Shown one piece after another: positions 11,703 through 24,800 of a DNA stretch of 64,000 bases. The notes below the pieces were generated by a model. That model saw only the letters and a list, made by a program, of their open reading frames with translations, made no database searches and had not been told where the DNA came from. How positions within the stretch are numbered: position 1 is the first letter of the stretch; every line of letters starts with the position of its first letter. The position numbers and the translations under genes were made by a program. The stretch spans positions 221,481,887 to 221,545,886 of the forward strand of contig NC_134365.1 of the NCBI RefSeq assembly GCF_035582795.1, written 5' to 3'. This DNA comes from Mycteria americana (taxonomy: Eukaryota; Chordata; Aves; Ciconiiformes; Ciconiidae).

Positions 11703-14700
11703 GTGGGTGTGTGGCGGGGGGCGGCGGCGGCGGGAACACCCTCTCCCCCCACCCGCCCCCGGTGGGGGCTTCTCCGGCTTCCTGGGGTTGTTTTGTCATC
11801 GGTCCCATCGCGTATACCGTCGCCTTCCCATCCTGCCCGGAGCTGAGGGTGGCCTTTGGTCCCTTCTCCCTCCCCGAGGCCCTCCGTGTTCCCTCTGCGG
11901 GGCTCTTTCCCCCGGGATCGGGGGTGGCAGGTGCCCTTCGGAAAAAATAGCTGTCTGGATCCGGCTAAATGCGAAAAGGCTGCCGTGACTGAGAAATTCT
12001 GAACCTGTGAGAGGGGGAAGGTGAGGCATGCAGCCATCCAGGGGCTGTACCTGACGAAGGGATGGTATGATGTCATCTTACTGGCACATGAAGTACGGCA
12101 CCTGCTTCGTGTTGCTACCGCTTCTTCATTAAGACAGAAACGTGTGTCTTGTGAAATCGGAGAGGAAGGACTGTTTAATGGCTTAACATGCAGTTAGAGT
12201 CGAGTGGTATAATTTTGTTTTCCTTAGCTTCCTGAATGTAACACCATCCCCAGGAAAGAAACGGGCTCCAGCGGTCTAAGTTCTGGCATGCTCCTTTCCT
12301 TTTCCTCCTCCAACAGGGTGTCAAGAGGACTGCAGGCTTGGTTAGTTCTGATTAAACCATCCACAGCAAATTTGGGGCCATAATAATAATAATATGGTAC
12401 TGGAGGTTATTTTGCTTAACTCATTGTTGAAAGGGTTACTCTTTTTTTTTCAGCTGGTTTGTCCAAATGTCATGGCCTGTGCTTTAAAAAATATCTTGGA
12501 GATGCGGGAGAGTAAACTACCTGTGCACCAGTGGTTTAGGTTTCTGTCTGTGGCTTCTTTTTTTTCTTTTTTTTTTTTTCCCCCTCTAATGAGAGTAATT
12601 GTCAATGTGTTTATTTTGTTTCCTCTTTAGTTTCATCCTGTCAGGATCAAAGCAGGAGGGCTACAAGTAAACTCTACATGCCAGCCCTTAGATGAGCTTT
12701 CTGCTACTTGGAAATATGCTATCTTCTTTCATTTTTGCAGGAATTAACACTTGCCGTTTGCACGTTCTGCATTCAGAGCTGCTGTTGTGAAAATATCTGG
12801 GAATAGTGGCATGGGGGAGGGAAGGAGTAGAAAAGGGAAATAGCATTCCTGATAATACACTTGATAACCCAGATTGAACTCTAGTAATTTTTTTTTTTGT
12901 GTAACTTCTGGTTAGTGTATTGAAAGTTTTTTTTTTTTTTTAAAACAAATTAATATGTTTATCCTAGAAATGTATGAAGTAGGAGAACTTACACTTTTTA
13001 ATGTTAAGGTTACTGGGGAAAAATATTTTTATTAAAAGCAGCAATAGTGAAATATTACTGTTTCTATAGCTCTGTCTAAGGTCAAAATTAACCAATAGAA
13101 CACAAACTGAAGAGCCAGTTTGATTGTACCTGTTTACCCTTGCTTCCCTAGGTGATAACCATGACCTTTCCTACAAGGCTGCTTGAACTTATTGCTTGGA
13201 GAGATTTCAAAGAGCGTTCCTGTGAATTTTGAAAATTCACAGTTGCCCAGAGAAGGAGGATGCGGTGCTGCTGCAGGAGTGGGGGCTGCAGGGCTGGGGG
13301 CACGGGTGGTTCAGAAGCACTCGCAGTCACTCTGTAGAGGATGCAAACATCAGAGGTGAAGGTGTTGTGGGACAGGAAGGTGAGGAGAAACCAGCAAGTA
13401 CGGCGTGAGGAGGGATTATTTGGCTGATGTCCTTGTATTTCACCACAAACCTAGAAAATGTAGGCTTGCTGCTTATCAAACGGCTTGACAAGGAGCTGCC
13501 TCTCCCACCCCTTCCCCACCCCCAATTTCCTTGGCCGTAGGGACTTTTGCTGCCTCTGATTAAGGAAAAATCTATGCACTACATTCACAGCTGTATTTAG
13601 CTGTGGGGAGCCTTTGTCCTCTAACTTAATTGAAAATTACTTGCTGTAATTAATTCTTAGACCTGTGCTCTTCATCCTTTCTGATTTGGGTATACGTGTT
13701 AACCTCTTCTAAAACTGTAACTGATTACAGGCTGGGGTGTGGGTGGGTGGAGGAAACCTGACTGTATGATGATCTTTCTGCTTTCCTCCTTTCTCTTCCC
13801 AGTATTGTGCATCTTCGTTAATGCTTCTAGCAACTGGCTTAAAGGAAGCTCACTGACTAAATCTCCCTCTTTTCCTATTCTCTGTCCTTAATTGCTGTGT
13901 CTTTACTTTTTTCTTTGAGACAGGCGCCCGCCTTTGTTTGGTCCTCATTGGTAAACTATGTGAACAATTAGTCATTGTTCTATATTTTCTCCCTTTAATT
14001 CCTCTTCATCCACTCTCTAACTTTCCTATTGTACTTCCACATCTGCCTTGAGTCTCCTAAAGGAGTCTGGCTTGTGTAGAAAGCTGTGGCAGAGCAGTTG
14101 TCTCCCAGAAAACTGCTTCTCTTTAGAGCAAATATTAGAATTTTGGACCTGGGTTGTAGTAATGATTTTATGTGCTTGTCTTACATGGCTTTATAGAGCA
14201 GCAAGAATGTGCTACACAGAGCGGCGCAAAAATGAGGTGTGCTCAGTACAGTAGCTGAGCGTTTGTTGTACCTGGCAACAGAGGAGGTTTTGGTGTAAGT
14301 CTGAGGGTCAGATACTGGCTCAGCTGTATCTGGAAGAGAACAGTATGATTAAGATCCTGGTCTACTTAATCAAAAACCTAGTCCCAAAGAAAGATTCACA
14401 GCTTTGCCTACAAGTCAGAGTAGCTAATGGGTGCCCTCTCGCTTTCCCTCAGTAAGTCCTCACACTGTAAAAATGACACTTAAGCTCAAGCTGTTTGCTG
14501 CTGGTTTATTAATTAGCCCTGTAGGATGGCTGACAAGAATCCTGTTCCTTGGGCATGCTCAGCGTAGCCTAGCTTTGCCCATCTTTAATAAAGATATGGA
14601 GAAGTGTTTGTACACAGGCTGTTCCTGGGCTGTGGTTGTTGTGGTGGAGCGTACCTGGGAGAAGGGGATGTTTTGTGGTTATTACAAAGGCACTGTTAGA

Positions 14701-17700
14701 ACATCGCATAGGGGAAAAACTTAAATTAATTCTCCAGGAGCTGTGTGCGCAGGCCCCTTTCACTCTCCTCTTATTTTAGCGTACTAATTCGTGGGCTTAT
14801 TTTCAATGCAGAGATGTAGCATGGATAGTTTCCTGCTTGCTAACAAGGTGGCTTAGTTGGTATGGGGTTTTCTTTTTTGAGTGTTCCTGAGTGTTCTTTT
14901 AATTTTTGTGACATTTAAGATGTGTTTCAAGAAGAAACGGACTTGGTAGTTAGAGACCAATAACCTGCTTCTGTCATTCAACTTGTAATATTTTTTCTTA
15001 AGACTTTTAAGTGAATTTTTAAGAATAAAAATAGGAAAATAAAGTCTAGGAATTGACCACAAACAAGAAGAGAAATTCTTCAAAATTACATGTATGTGTT
15101 GCAAGCTCTAACATTAAAACATGGGAGATAAAATTGTGAAGTATTCAAATAGCTGATTCTGGGTGGACTAGGGCATAAAACCCCTCTTGGTACAACCATG
15201 ACTACTGAGAGCGCGTACACGACTTGCTGAAATGGGGGAAGCTGCTGAAATGGGGGAAGCTCTGAAATAACACAAGTACTGTGCTTTAGTGCCTGTTCTA
15301 AGACATTAAACTATATGAAGTCCTTCAGGATAGGTTTGAAGCTTATACTTCATGGCATTGCTGTCTGTATTGATAAATAAGCTATATTGCTGTCTGTGTT
15401 GTCATGAAGGTGAGAAAGGGTATTGCCGTTCTGTGTTTATATGCTCTAATTTTCAGATATCAGAAATAAGATTTGAGCATTAAGACTTGCTTTGTATAAT
15501 TTGGAACTTCCCTGTGTTAGGTACCTCTGAGTTCATAAATGTAAGTATTCTATACGATGTAGGATCTCTTGTGGTTTTTTAACTGCTGGTCTACACATAT
15601 TGGGGTGGTCTAATGATTTTAAAATATTTGGGGAAATGGATGGCTTTTATTCCGCATCAGATCATGAGAGAATTGCAGAAAGAAGGTAGTCTCACCCTTC
15701 CTTGCTGCTATACTTCCCCTCCCTACCTGCCTGAGCTGGCACAATATTCATGCAGTTGTTCTGGATCCAGGGTGGTGGTGGGGGAAGGGAGTGGATTTAT
15801 TGATCAGACTCACTGCAGCTGCATAAATGTTTTTCCTGACACAAGAAAGGGGCCAGCACATTAGTGGGAGCAGTCGGGGAAGGTGAGAACTGCCTCCCTC
15901 AGCAGCAGTGAGCTATAAAGCATTACTACAGTAAGTTCCAATCCTGTTTATTTAAAAAGACATGTGGAAATGACTGTAAAAAAAGCAGTTATGTAAGTTT
16001 TTTTTGTTTCTTGTTTTTATATTGGCCCAATACAAAGAGGTGACTTCTCTGCTGGCCTGTGGAGCTGGCTCCTGGGGAGCCCTGCAGCACCCAGCCCTGG
16101 CGCCTTCCACCCACCCAGGTTCCTCTGTGCAGTGCTCAGATTTATTCATAGGTACACTTTATAGATGTATGTTTATATATGTGTGCATATCGCGTACATA
16201 TATACACACACATATTTAAAGATGCGTAAATATAAGGAAACAAGGACAGCAAAAGGTTTCCAAAAAAGACAGCACAAACTGGGAGAACCAGCCAATGGGT
16301 TCATGAATCAGAAACTTTATTTTGAGGAACTTTATGTACTTAAGGTGGGTGGTGGGGACGTTACTCTGTTCGTGGCTGTAGGGATTCTCTAGCTGCCAGT
16401 ACGGTGGTGGAGAGGTATGGTGGTGGAGGGTGGTGGGGAGGTTACTTTTGTCCGTGGCTGTGGGGAGCTTCTAGCTACCTGTAGGACAACGATGGGGTAC
16501 AGAGGTGGTAGGTGGTGTGGAGATCCCTTTATCCATGGTTGTGGGGAGCTTCCAGCTGCCTGTAGGTCCATGATGGGGTGCGGAGGTGGTGGGTGGTCAG
16601 GTACAGAGATGGTTGGTGGTGCAGTGCTGCCTTTGTCCATGACTGTGGTGAGCTTCCAGCTGCCTGTAAGACTGTAGTGGGGTGTGGAGATGGAGGGTGG
16701 TGCAGAAATCCTTTTGTCCTTAGCTGTGGGGAGCTTCCAGTTGCCTGTAGGTTCATGATGGCATATGGAGATGGCTGGTGGTGCAGTGCTCTTGTTGTCC
16801 GTGACTGTGATGGGCTTCTAGTTGCCTGTAGGACTGTAATGGGGTGTGGAGATGGAGGGACGGTGCAGAAATCCTTTTGTCCTTAGCTGTGGGGAGCTTC
16901 CAGTTGCCTGTAGGCCCATGATGGAGTACAGAGAAGGTGAGTGGTGTGGAAGTCCCTTTGTTCTCAGCTGTGGGGAGCTTCCAGCTGCATGTAGGACTGT
17001 AATGGGGTGTGGAGATGGTTGGTGGTGTGGTGCTCTCTTTGTCCATGACTGTGATGAGCTTCCAGCTACCTGTAAGACTGTAATGGGGTGTAGAAATGGA
17101 GGGTGGTGCAGAAATCCTTTTGCCCTTAGCTGTGGGGATCTTCCAGCTGCCTGTAGGCCCATGATGGGTTACTGAGAAGGTGATGGGGTATGTAGATGCT
17201 GCCTTTGTCCTCAGCTGTGAGGAGCTTCCAGCTGTGTGTAGGACAATGACAGGGTTTGGAGAATGTGGGTGGTGCAGAGATCCCTTTGTCCTCAGCTATG
17301 GGAAGCTTCCAACTGCCTGTAGGACCATAATGGGGTGTGGAGATGGTGAGTGGTGCAGAGATCCCTTTGTCTACCGCTGTGGGGTGCTTCCAGCTGCCTG
17401 TAGGACCATGATGCAGTACAGACTGGGGCTGTGTGCGTTTCCTTATCCTTAGGTCAACGTCCTTGTAGAAAGGTGCAGCACTCTCCAGCTGAGTAGTGGA
17501 GGCTCTGGTCTGGTTATGTCCGTATCCGGGGCTGCAGCTGTCAGAGGGGAGAACCAACAACCAAAGCAGTCATCTTCCATCATCTCAGACCTCCCCACCT
17601 GGGGATCTCCCAGCCTCCTGCCAAGGCTGTCCATCCCATGTCTCCCAGATGGCCAGGAGACACCCCTCCTAGGCCAACTGTGCCACCCACCCCCCAGTGA

Positions 17701-18829
17701 CATGGGCCACCACAAGTGGTCTGGCCACTGCATCACTAGTGATGGTGCCAGGAGCTCAGGTGGGGCCCAGCCCTTGGGTCTCCAGGGTAAAAGGATGGGG
17801 AGCTCCTTTCTGCCCATGGCTGTAAGGAGCTTCCAGTTCCCTGTATGACTGGGATGGGATACAGGCAGGATACTTATCTCTCAAGGGAGAGGATAGGAGC
17901 GTCCCATCCCTCTCTGGGTGTCCAGCTGTGATGCCCAGGAGAAGCAGCAAAGGAGGAACAGCCATCCTGCCCTCCCCTGCCTGGCACAGCCCTTGGTGTG
18001 CCCATCTGGGGCTGGCTCTGTCACCAGCTCCCCTGTGACATGGGCTGCCACTGATGTTCTGCCTGCTGTGACATGGCCATGACATCATCAGGGCTGGTGC
18101 ATCACTGTGACATGGACCATTCAAGCAAGAAGAAACATAAAAATGTTGGTGCAGTTGCTGACTAGAAAACAAACATTTCTTGCTTAACAAGAAGAAATGA
18201 GAACCTACAATTTCTAAGAGAAATTGTAAATGAGGACTTGATGTAAGTGTCACTGCTGGTCTGAAGTTGTGTATATAAGGTGATTAGCTATGCCACGGAC
18301 AATGCTCCGTTTCCCTTCGTTAGGAGTTCCTACAAATAGATACTCTGATGTCTTTGGATCTTAGGGACTGACCCTGATTTTATTTGGAAAAAAGCTTAAA
18401 ACAATTGCTGATTTAAAAAACCAAAGGCTGGCTGGCAAAGCTTCATGCACTTAATTTGTGGCTGTCAAATTTGCTGAATTTTAAGCAAATTTGAGACCTT
18501 TTTTTCCCCTTTTGTCCAGGCTACATATGCAAAGAGTGTCTGGAAAACAAACAAACAAAAGATTGCTATGAGAGTTGTAAACTGCCACTTACTTTGACAG
18601 GATGTTAGCTTTGAAACTGAACTGTGGCAGTAAGTACACGTTATTAACATGATTAGGAGTGAAAGAACCAGTAAGAAATACTCAGCTAATGCCCTTGTAC
18701 TTTAATTCTCCAGTTGTTTCAGATTCTGTGTTCTGATGAGCTACAAAAAAAGTGTAATTCTGTCTCGGTAGGCAACTGTGCAGTACATGGAAAACTGAAG
18801 ATGAAGCAGCATAACATTGAATTCAGCTG

Positions 18830-18860
<31 letters not shown>

Positions 18861-21800
18861 AACAAAACCTCAAGGCTTTCTTAACCGTGTTGGTGTTGCA
18901 GAGTCTCAGCTGCTCAACATTGCTGCAGGACATAACCCCGCAGTTCTGTTCTGTTCTGATTCTGGTGGTAAATTTTTATACATAGCTGTTTAAACTATAC
19001 CTCACATCCCCAACAGGCTCATCTCCTTCCCTCTGCTTAAAAGCCATTATAACCGCTTTAAAATTTAACTCCACAGAACCACTAATACAGGTTATGTCAA
19101 GCTCCTGATTGAGAACTAGTCAGAAACAACGCGGATAACTTGCAAAAAGACTGTTTTATGGTGAAGTAGTACTAGCTTTGTAGAGATGGCATGCATATAT
19201 ATTAGTGTAATAATTTTATAGGAAAAAATAATGCAGAACTTAGTTCTGCACTTACATGAGCACCAGAAAAAAAATACGTTTGGACTCTTACCCATGCAGC
19301 AGCCTGTCTGTCTCTGTCCCAAACATTTCTTGTTTCCATTTCTTTGTGACAGTGAATCTGAAGTACTGAAAGGGAGGTTCTGATGATCTCATTCTCTCTT
19401 CCCAGCTTGTTAGTAATGCAAAACCCTGCTCTCTGTGAGCATGAGAGGACTCCCTGAATGGACTTGGTAGAGTCTCCTTGAAAGGGGATAGGAAAACATT
19501 GCCTGAGCTCTGGTTGCTTTTTACTTCCCCCATATCAAATGGCAAGCCTCATAGCTATTTAAAAATGAAGAATGCTTCACAAATTTACGTCTTAAAATGG
19601 TAGATTAATGTCTGGAACCCCCTGTGGCAATGCAAGCTGGGGCTCAGCTCTGCTGAAGAGGCCCTGGGAGTCTCTAGGCAGCATGCTGAACAGGAGCCAG
19701 TGGCCTTCCCCCTGACAGCAGAGGAGGTCAACAGCATCCTGGACCATTGTGGGGAAGGAATTATTTCCCTTTACTCAGCACTTGTGAGCCTGCATCCAGA
19801 TACTGTGTCTGATTTTGGGCCCCCCAGTACAAGGTAAGTATTGAAAAACTGGTGCAAGTTCTGCAGAGGGGCTCCAAGATGGTTGGAGGCTGGAGCACTC
19901 ACCCCATGAGGTGAGACCAAGGGAACTGGTGCTGTTTCTCTGACTTGTCCTCTCCCTGCTGGACCAAGGGGAAAAAAAAAGTGAGAGCCACAGTCAGAAA
20001 ACCAACTCTAGCCCAGTCACCAGCCAGAGGCACCTCTTTTCCTGTCCCTTTTGTGGCCCCAACAGGGTACGTTCCGGCAGCATGAGCCTCTCCTTCCAGG
20101 GCCCTCCTGGCCACTGTCACCTTATCTGCTGCCTCCTTGCACACTGCTGGCAGTGGCCAGGACCCCTTCCCCACCCGGTGCAGGAGGAACAGCATCTGTT
20201 CCTTCTTGATTGCAGCCTTGTCCTGCCTCTGGACCTATATATATATATATGTGTGTGTGTGCAGCTGCAAGAGGTGGGGCCCTATGGTGTGGTGGCTGCT
20301 TGTCAGATGTGTGGAAAGCTGTTTTTCTGGCAGTGGAGGTTCCCCCATCCCTGTGTGCTTGGAGGATGTGGGTCTGTGGGTGGGTCTCACCTCCATCCCC
20401 AATGCTGCCCTCTTTGCCTTTGGGAGGTTGGTCCCTGTAGGCTTGAAGGACCCTGCTCTCTGCCAGATGCTTTTTCCACCAGTAAGTAATCCTCTGAAAA
20501 CCAGTAGCAGCGTGGGGCTCAAAGGCTTTGAAGGGTCCGTCTCTCCCTTCTTTGGGAAGAGTCAGTGTGGCTTCTGCCAGACATCCTGCTCGGTGCTGAG
20601 CTCAGGCCTGGGCACGTGCATTCCTATCGCAGCAGGCAGACCCTGCCAAAGCCATGGTCCGTTCCCTAACCACTTCCTCGTGTGGGATAGCAACCTCAGC
20701 CTAGTTATTCAGGTATTCCCTGCTCAGCTTCACAGGTCAATGAGGGAGAAAGCAGTACCTGGCAGTCAGCCCCTGAACCCCTTGGGGTATCCATACCAGA
20801 TGAGTCACCGGTGCTTCTAGGGGACCCTAGGAAAGACCCCAAGTCGCGTTGGTGGAATAAGGCTACCAGGCACTGAGCTCACCACAGCCCCTTTGCCCTC
20901 GTCTCCCACCCTCCGTGCCTCCAGCAGTGATGCTGCACTTGCTGGCACAGCGGCTGTGGTCCCTACCCCGACCTGCATTCCCTGAGCTGCTCTGCTGTCC
21001 GCAAGCGCTTCAGCTGCTCTTCCAGAAAGTCGTGTTGGCCAGCAGTGCAGAGATTTGGCGTGCTTGGCGGATACTGAAAGAAATGCTGTTTTCATATCAT
21101 TGACATCCACGTACTGCTTGACTTTAGAAGAAGCATTAAATTCTATGGGCTCTTCAAATCACTAAATCCATGAGAAGAATTTGAATTGCTTTGTTAGAGC
21201 CATTGGGGATGCACGGATGCCTTAGAGCATTGCTTTTATTAAAGAATGACTATTTTTGTATGAAACGGCCTAGTTTATTTCTGCTTCAGATGGGAAGCTT
21301 TAGGCAGTCTTGTGTTGTTGGTTTTTTTTAAGGATATTAAAAATAATGTCCAAACACTGTAGTTGATAATCTCTAAGGAACTTCTCTTTTGCTTACGCTA
21401 GGCTTCTGCGTTGTGATTAACGGAGCTTACTGACATACTAATCCAGGCAGTGGTTAAGAGCGGGCACTTCAGTTGTCTGACTTTGTGTTTCGAAGCTAAT
21501 TGAGTTTGGCGCTAACTTCATGCTGCTGCCTTGCTTGGCTTCCAAAGCTTGAGAAAGTATTTTCTAAGCAATGATCTGTTATAGTTATTTTTGAATACAT
21601 CAATGAACTACTTAAAGCTGCTAATAAGCCCCTCGCCTCAGTGTCACCTACTTGCATCCATAGGTGGGACTGATGATATTTCCTTGGAATTTAGAAATAG
21701 AATAGGATGCTGCGTAGCTTGATTAATCTGATATACCCTCCTAGTGCCTCTTGCTTCACATGACAGGAAAGTTAATGTTGATGGAGAGAGTGATGGTGCA

Positions 21801-24800
21801 GTGACACTAATGACTTCAGAAAATACACTTTGCATAAAGGCATGGTAGACTTTCTTCTTCATAATCCCAGTCTCTGATATTAATGTCTGTTGTGTGTTCT
21901 AACATTACAACTATTCTGCTTTGAAAAATGAACCTTCCTAAGAGCTACTGAGCAAGTTTCAGGTGTATTACTTTTTCATAACTGCAAAGCAAAACAGCAA
22001 AAAACCTGCTTTTTGAGAATTCGCAATAGGGTTAAACTTCAGCAGTGGACACTGTCATTATCTTTTAGCCCCACCTGACTGCAGTGCCTTTTGAAATTCT
22101 CAGTTTAGCATGGTAAATGGTGTTCATACCCAACCAGTATGGGGCAAGAAGCTAAACTGGTCCATAGGCTTTGAAGCTCCAACCCGGAGAAAAAATGAAA
22201 GGCAGGAAACAATGAAAAGCAGTAAGGATTGTGCCACGGACGCTTGTGCTAACAGCTGTCTTGAGATAATTATTCTCATGCTGTTGAATGCATAACCCAG
22301 AGCGTGAGACAGATCATCACCACGTCTGAATTTATACCAAGTCTTGCAAAATCCCTTCTTTCTGTTGCCCCAGGAGTTTCAGGTCATATGTGGAAAGCTT
22401 TGATATTTCCTTCTTTAGCTTGTAACTTTTTTTTTCTCGTTTCTTCTTTTCTGATCGCAGGAAATTTTAGCTAACTGAGTGCAACCTGAGCAAATTAAAA
22501 CGTTATTTGGACGCTATTTGGGCTGACTCATTTTTTGTTCCCTAGGAAAAAAATAAGGTAGCTTCAATCAAAAATGCGTGTTAATCTATTTGTGAAATAA
22601 ATGTTTGCGCTATTGCTTCAGGAAAGTCTTGCCTCAGTTTTGCAAAACTCCAGACCATAAACTGTGTAATGTACTACACATTATTCTATTTTTGCAGGCA
22701 AGCAATACAGCATATCCTAAAAAGCTATTAAAGATGCTGTGTAATTTAATAACTTATTTTAAATCAAAACTATGTATTGAGTTATGATAGTGTGAAATGA
22801 GGTTTTCATGTGCTCTTGCCTCAGACTCTTTTCAGATTAGTCATTTGTTTTCTGGTTGAATGCCTATGAACAGCTAAAAGAGGTGCTTTTACTTCTGGGA
22901 TTTAATATTGGTTGTGCCCCATTGTTTTTGTTTTATTTTTAGGCCTTTTTTAGCTGTGTTGTGAGTAATGGCTCATTTTGGTTGCAGAGCCATCTGAGAG
23001 CCTGAACAAGAATGGCTTGCCTTTTTATTTTAAGGCACAAAGAAATTAAAATTTATTTTAAATTCACGTCTCATCCTGCTAGTGTTCAAGATCTGTTATC
23101 AAGCTGTGGAAATAGTTTCAGATTTTGAACGAGATTTATTGAATATTTTTTCCCTAATGAAAGTTGGTACAGCTCATATCATTGTGCTTTTCCCAGTGTT
23201 TTTCAGATCCTCCTGAAGATCCTCCCTCTGTGCAGAGCGGGTTTCCCAGTGCTGCAGAGGCTGGCTTGTGGCAGGCAGTGCGGGAGCTGAAGCTGGCTGA
23301 CCTCTATTTTAAATGTCAGGGGTGCTTCACCCTTGCCTTTCAGATTCCATTTGCCTTTTTTAACCCTTCTTAGGACCCTGCTTGAAGCAACACTGTTGCT
23401 TCTGAAGAAGCACTGAAAAGTAAGACTATTAGTAATAGTGCTTATCTATTAGTACTTACAATTAGTAAGTCTTAATACTTACACTATTTCTGTCAAGAAG
23501 TAAGATGAAACTGAGAAGCACTTGTGCAGCCTGAGCTGTATCACATACAGCTGGAATTGTTTTTTTACAGCTGTGTATCGATCGCCTTCTCCACTGTCTG
23601 TGGTGTTGGCAAGCCTGGCTGGGCTGCGCTGTGTTTGTTATAGCTGTGAAGTGGCTTGTCCAAACTGGATGTCTGTAGACAGGCTGAGTTTCTTGATGAC
23701 CAAATGAATTTATAAAGCCTTCAAAATCCCTGTGTTATAAAATATGGGTACTTACTCACCCACTTCTTTCAAAACAGCATCCGATGGGTGAATCGCTCCC
23801 TATTAGTACATGTTGTAAAAGAACAGACATTGATATTCTTCTATCATTCTTTTTCTTTGTCAAACTGGACTCACCTTCTCTCACTTCCCCCCAGGTCTCC
23901 CCAAGCATGTCCAGCATAGTGTGGTTGGTATTACCACGACTATATAATTCTAATAATCATAGGTAATTAATATTAAAGTTTCCCTCTTTTTGTCCCATTG
24001 TTTTTTAGCTTCAATATTAGTCGAGGGTACAGAGTAACTATTTAGGGTACAGAAGAACAAATTGTGTGTACGTGTGTTTTGTACGCTTGTAAGTTCATAG
24101 CTTTGGCAGTAATGCGAGTTTGGGAAAATACTGAATGAACAGAGGGAGGCTTCAATAATCAGTGTCACTTACCCATCCTGCTACATAACATACTGTGTGC
24201 TGCCTAGGATTGACTTTTAAAACATTCATAGGATTGTAGCAATTCCTACGTTAAGGTAAATACTCAATTTAAGCCTTTCGGAGATGTGTATAATCACTCC
24301 CTCAGCTGTCTGAGGAATGGTAGTGAATGTCTTCTCTATACATGGAAGTGACAAACGCTTATGTTCTTTCATAAATGCAATGACTCTGTTTAAAATGGAG
24401 TTGGTTTCAGATCAGAATCGCTCCCTACTGTTCTATTTAGCCAAATGTTTTCCTTGTTGGGGGCCATTCATTTTAGTCGTGGACTTTACATGATAAAGGC
24501 TTGGGATGACAACATTTTAAAAAATGTTCTGTCCTGACTTGTCTGGTGTTTGTATCCTTTTTGTTGGTACAAGGAGCCATCCCATGCAGATCAGGAACTC
24601 CCTACCTAGGAAATACTGAGATCGTCCTTGCACCTTTGTCCCCCAGATTCCTGCTGTGATTGCGCTGTCCTGATGCCTTTTTCTAGACATCTGCTGACAG
24701 TTGCTGTCAGGGTGCTGGACTAACCGGCCCTTTGGTCTGACCTCATACGGCCTCTTTCAGGTAACGGCAGAGCAGCCGACACACAAGTCCCTGCTGCGAT

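Larger units (their letters stand above)
10830..11760 (+). promoter_or_regulatory. PGM2L1: CpG-island promoter of PGM2L1
   Basis: The sequence becomes very rich in G+C and in CpG dinucleotides from about 10.83 kb through the first coding exon and falls back to AT-rich intron by about 11.95 kb. The island holds paired ZNF143/THAP11-type motifs (11064-11083 minus, 11134-11161 plus), an inverted CCAAT (ATTGG at 11232-11236) and GC boxes, and no obvious TATA box, as expected for a dispersed housekeeping-type start. I infer that transcription starts around 11.28-11.38 kb, but the exact position cannot be read from sequence. Confidence 0.8.

Noticed and set aside
16389-17175. Several 75-115-codon repeat proteins on both strands
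   Set aside because: They are products of the 81-bp minisatellite, whose period is a multiple of three.
16343-17420. Array considered as CRISPR-like
   Set aside because: Units are contiguous and wholly repetitive with no unique spacers, in a vertebrate intron.
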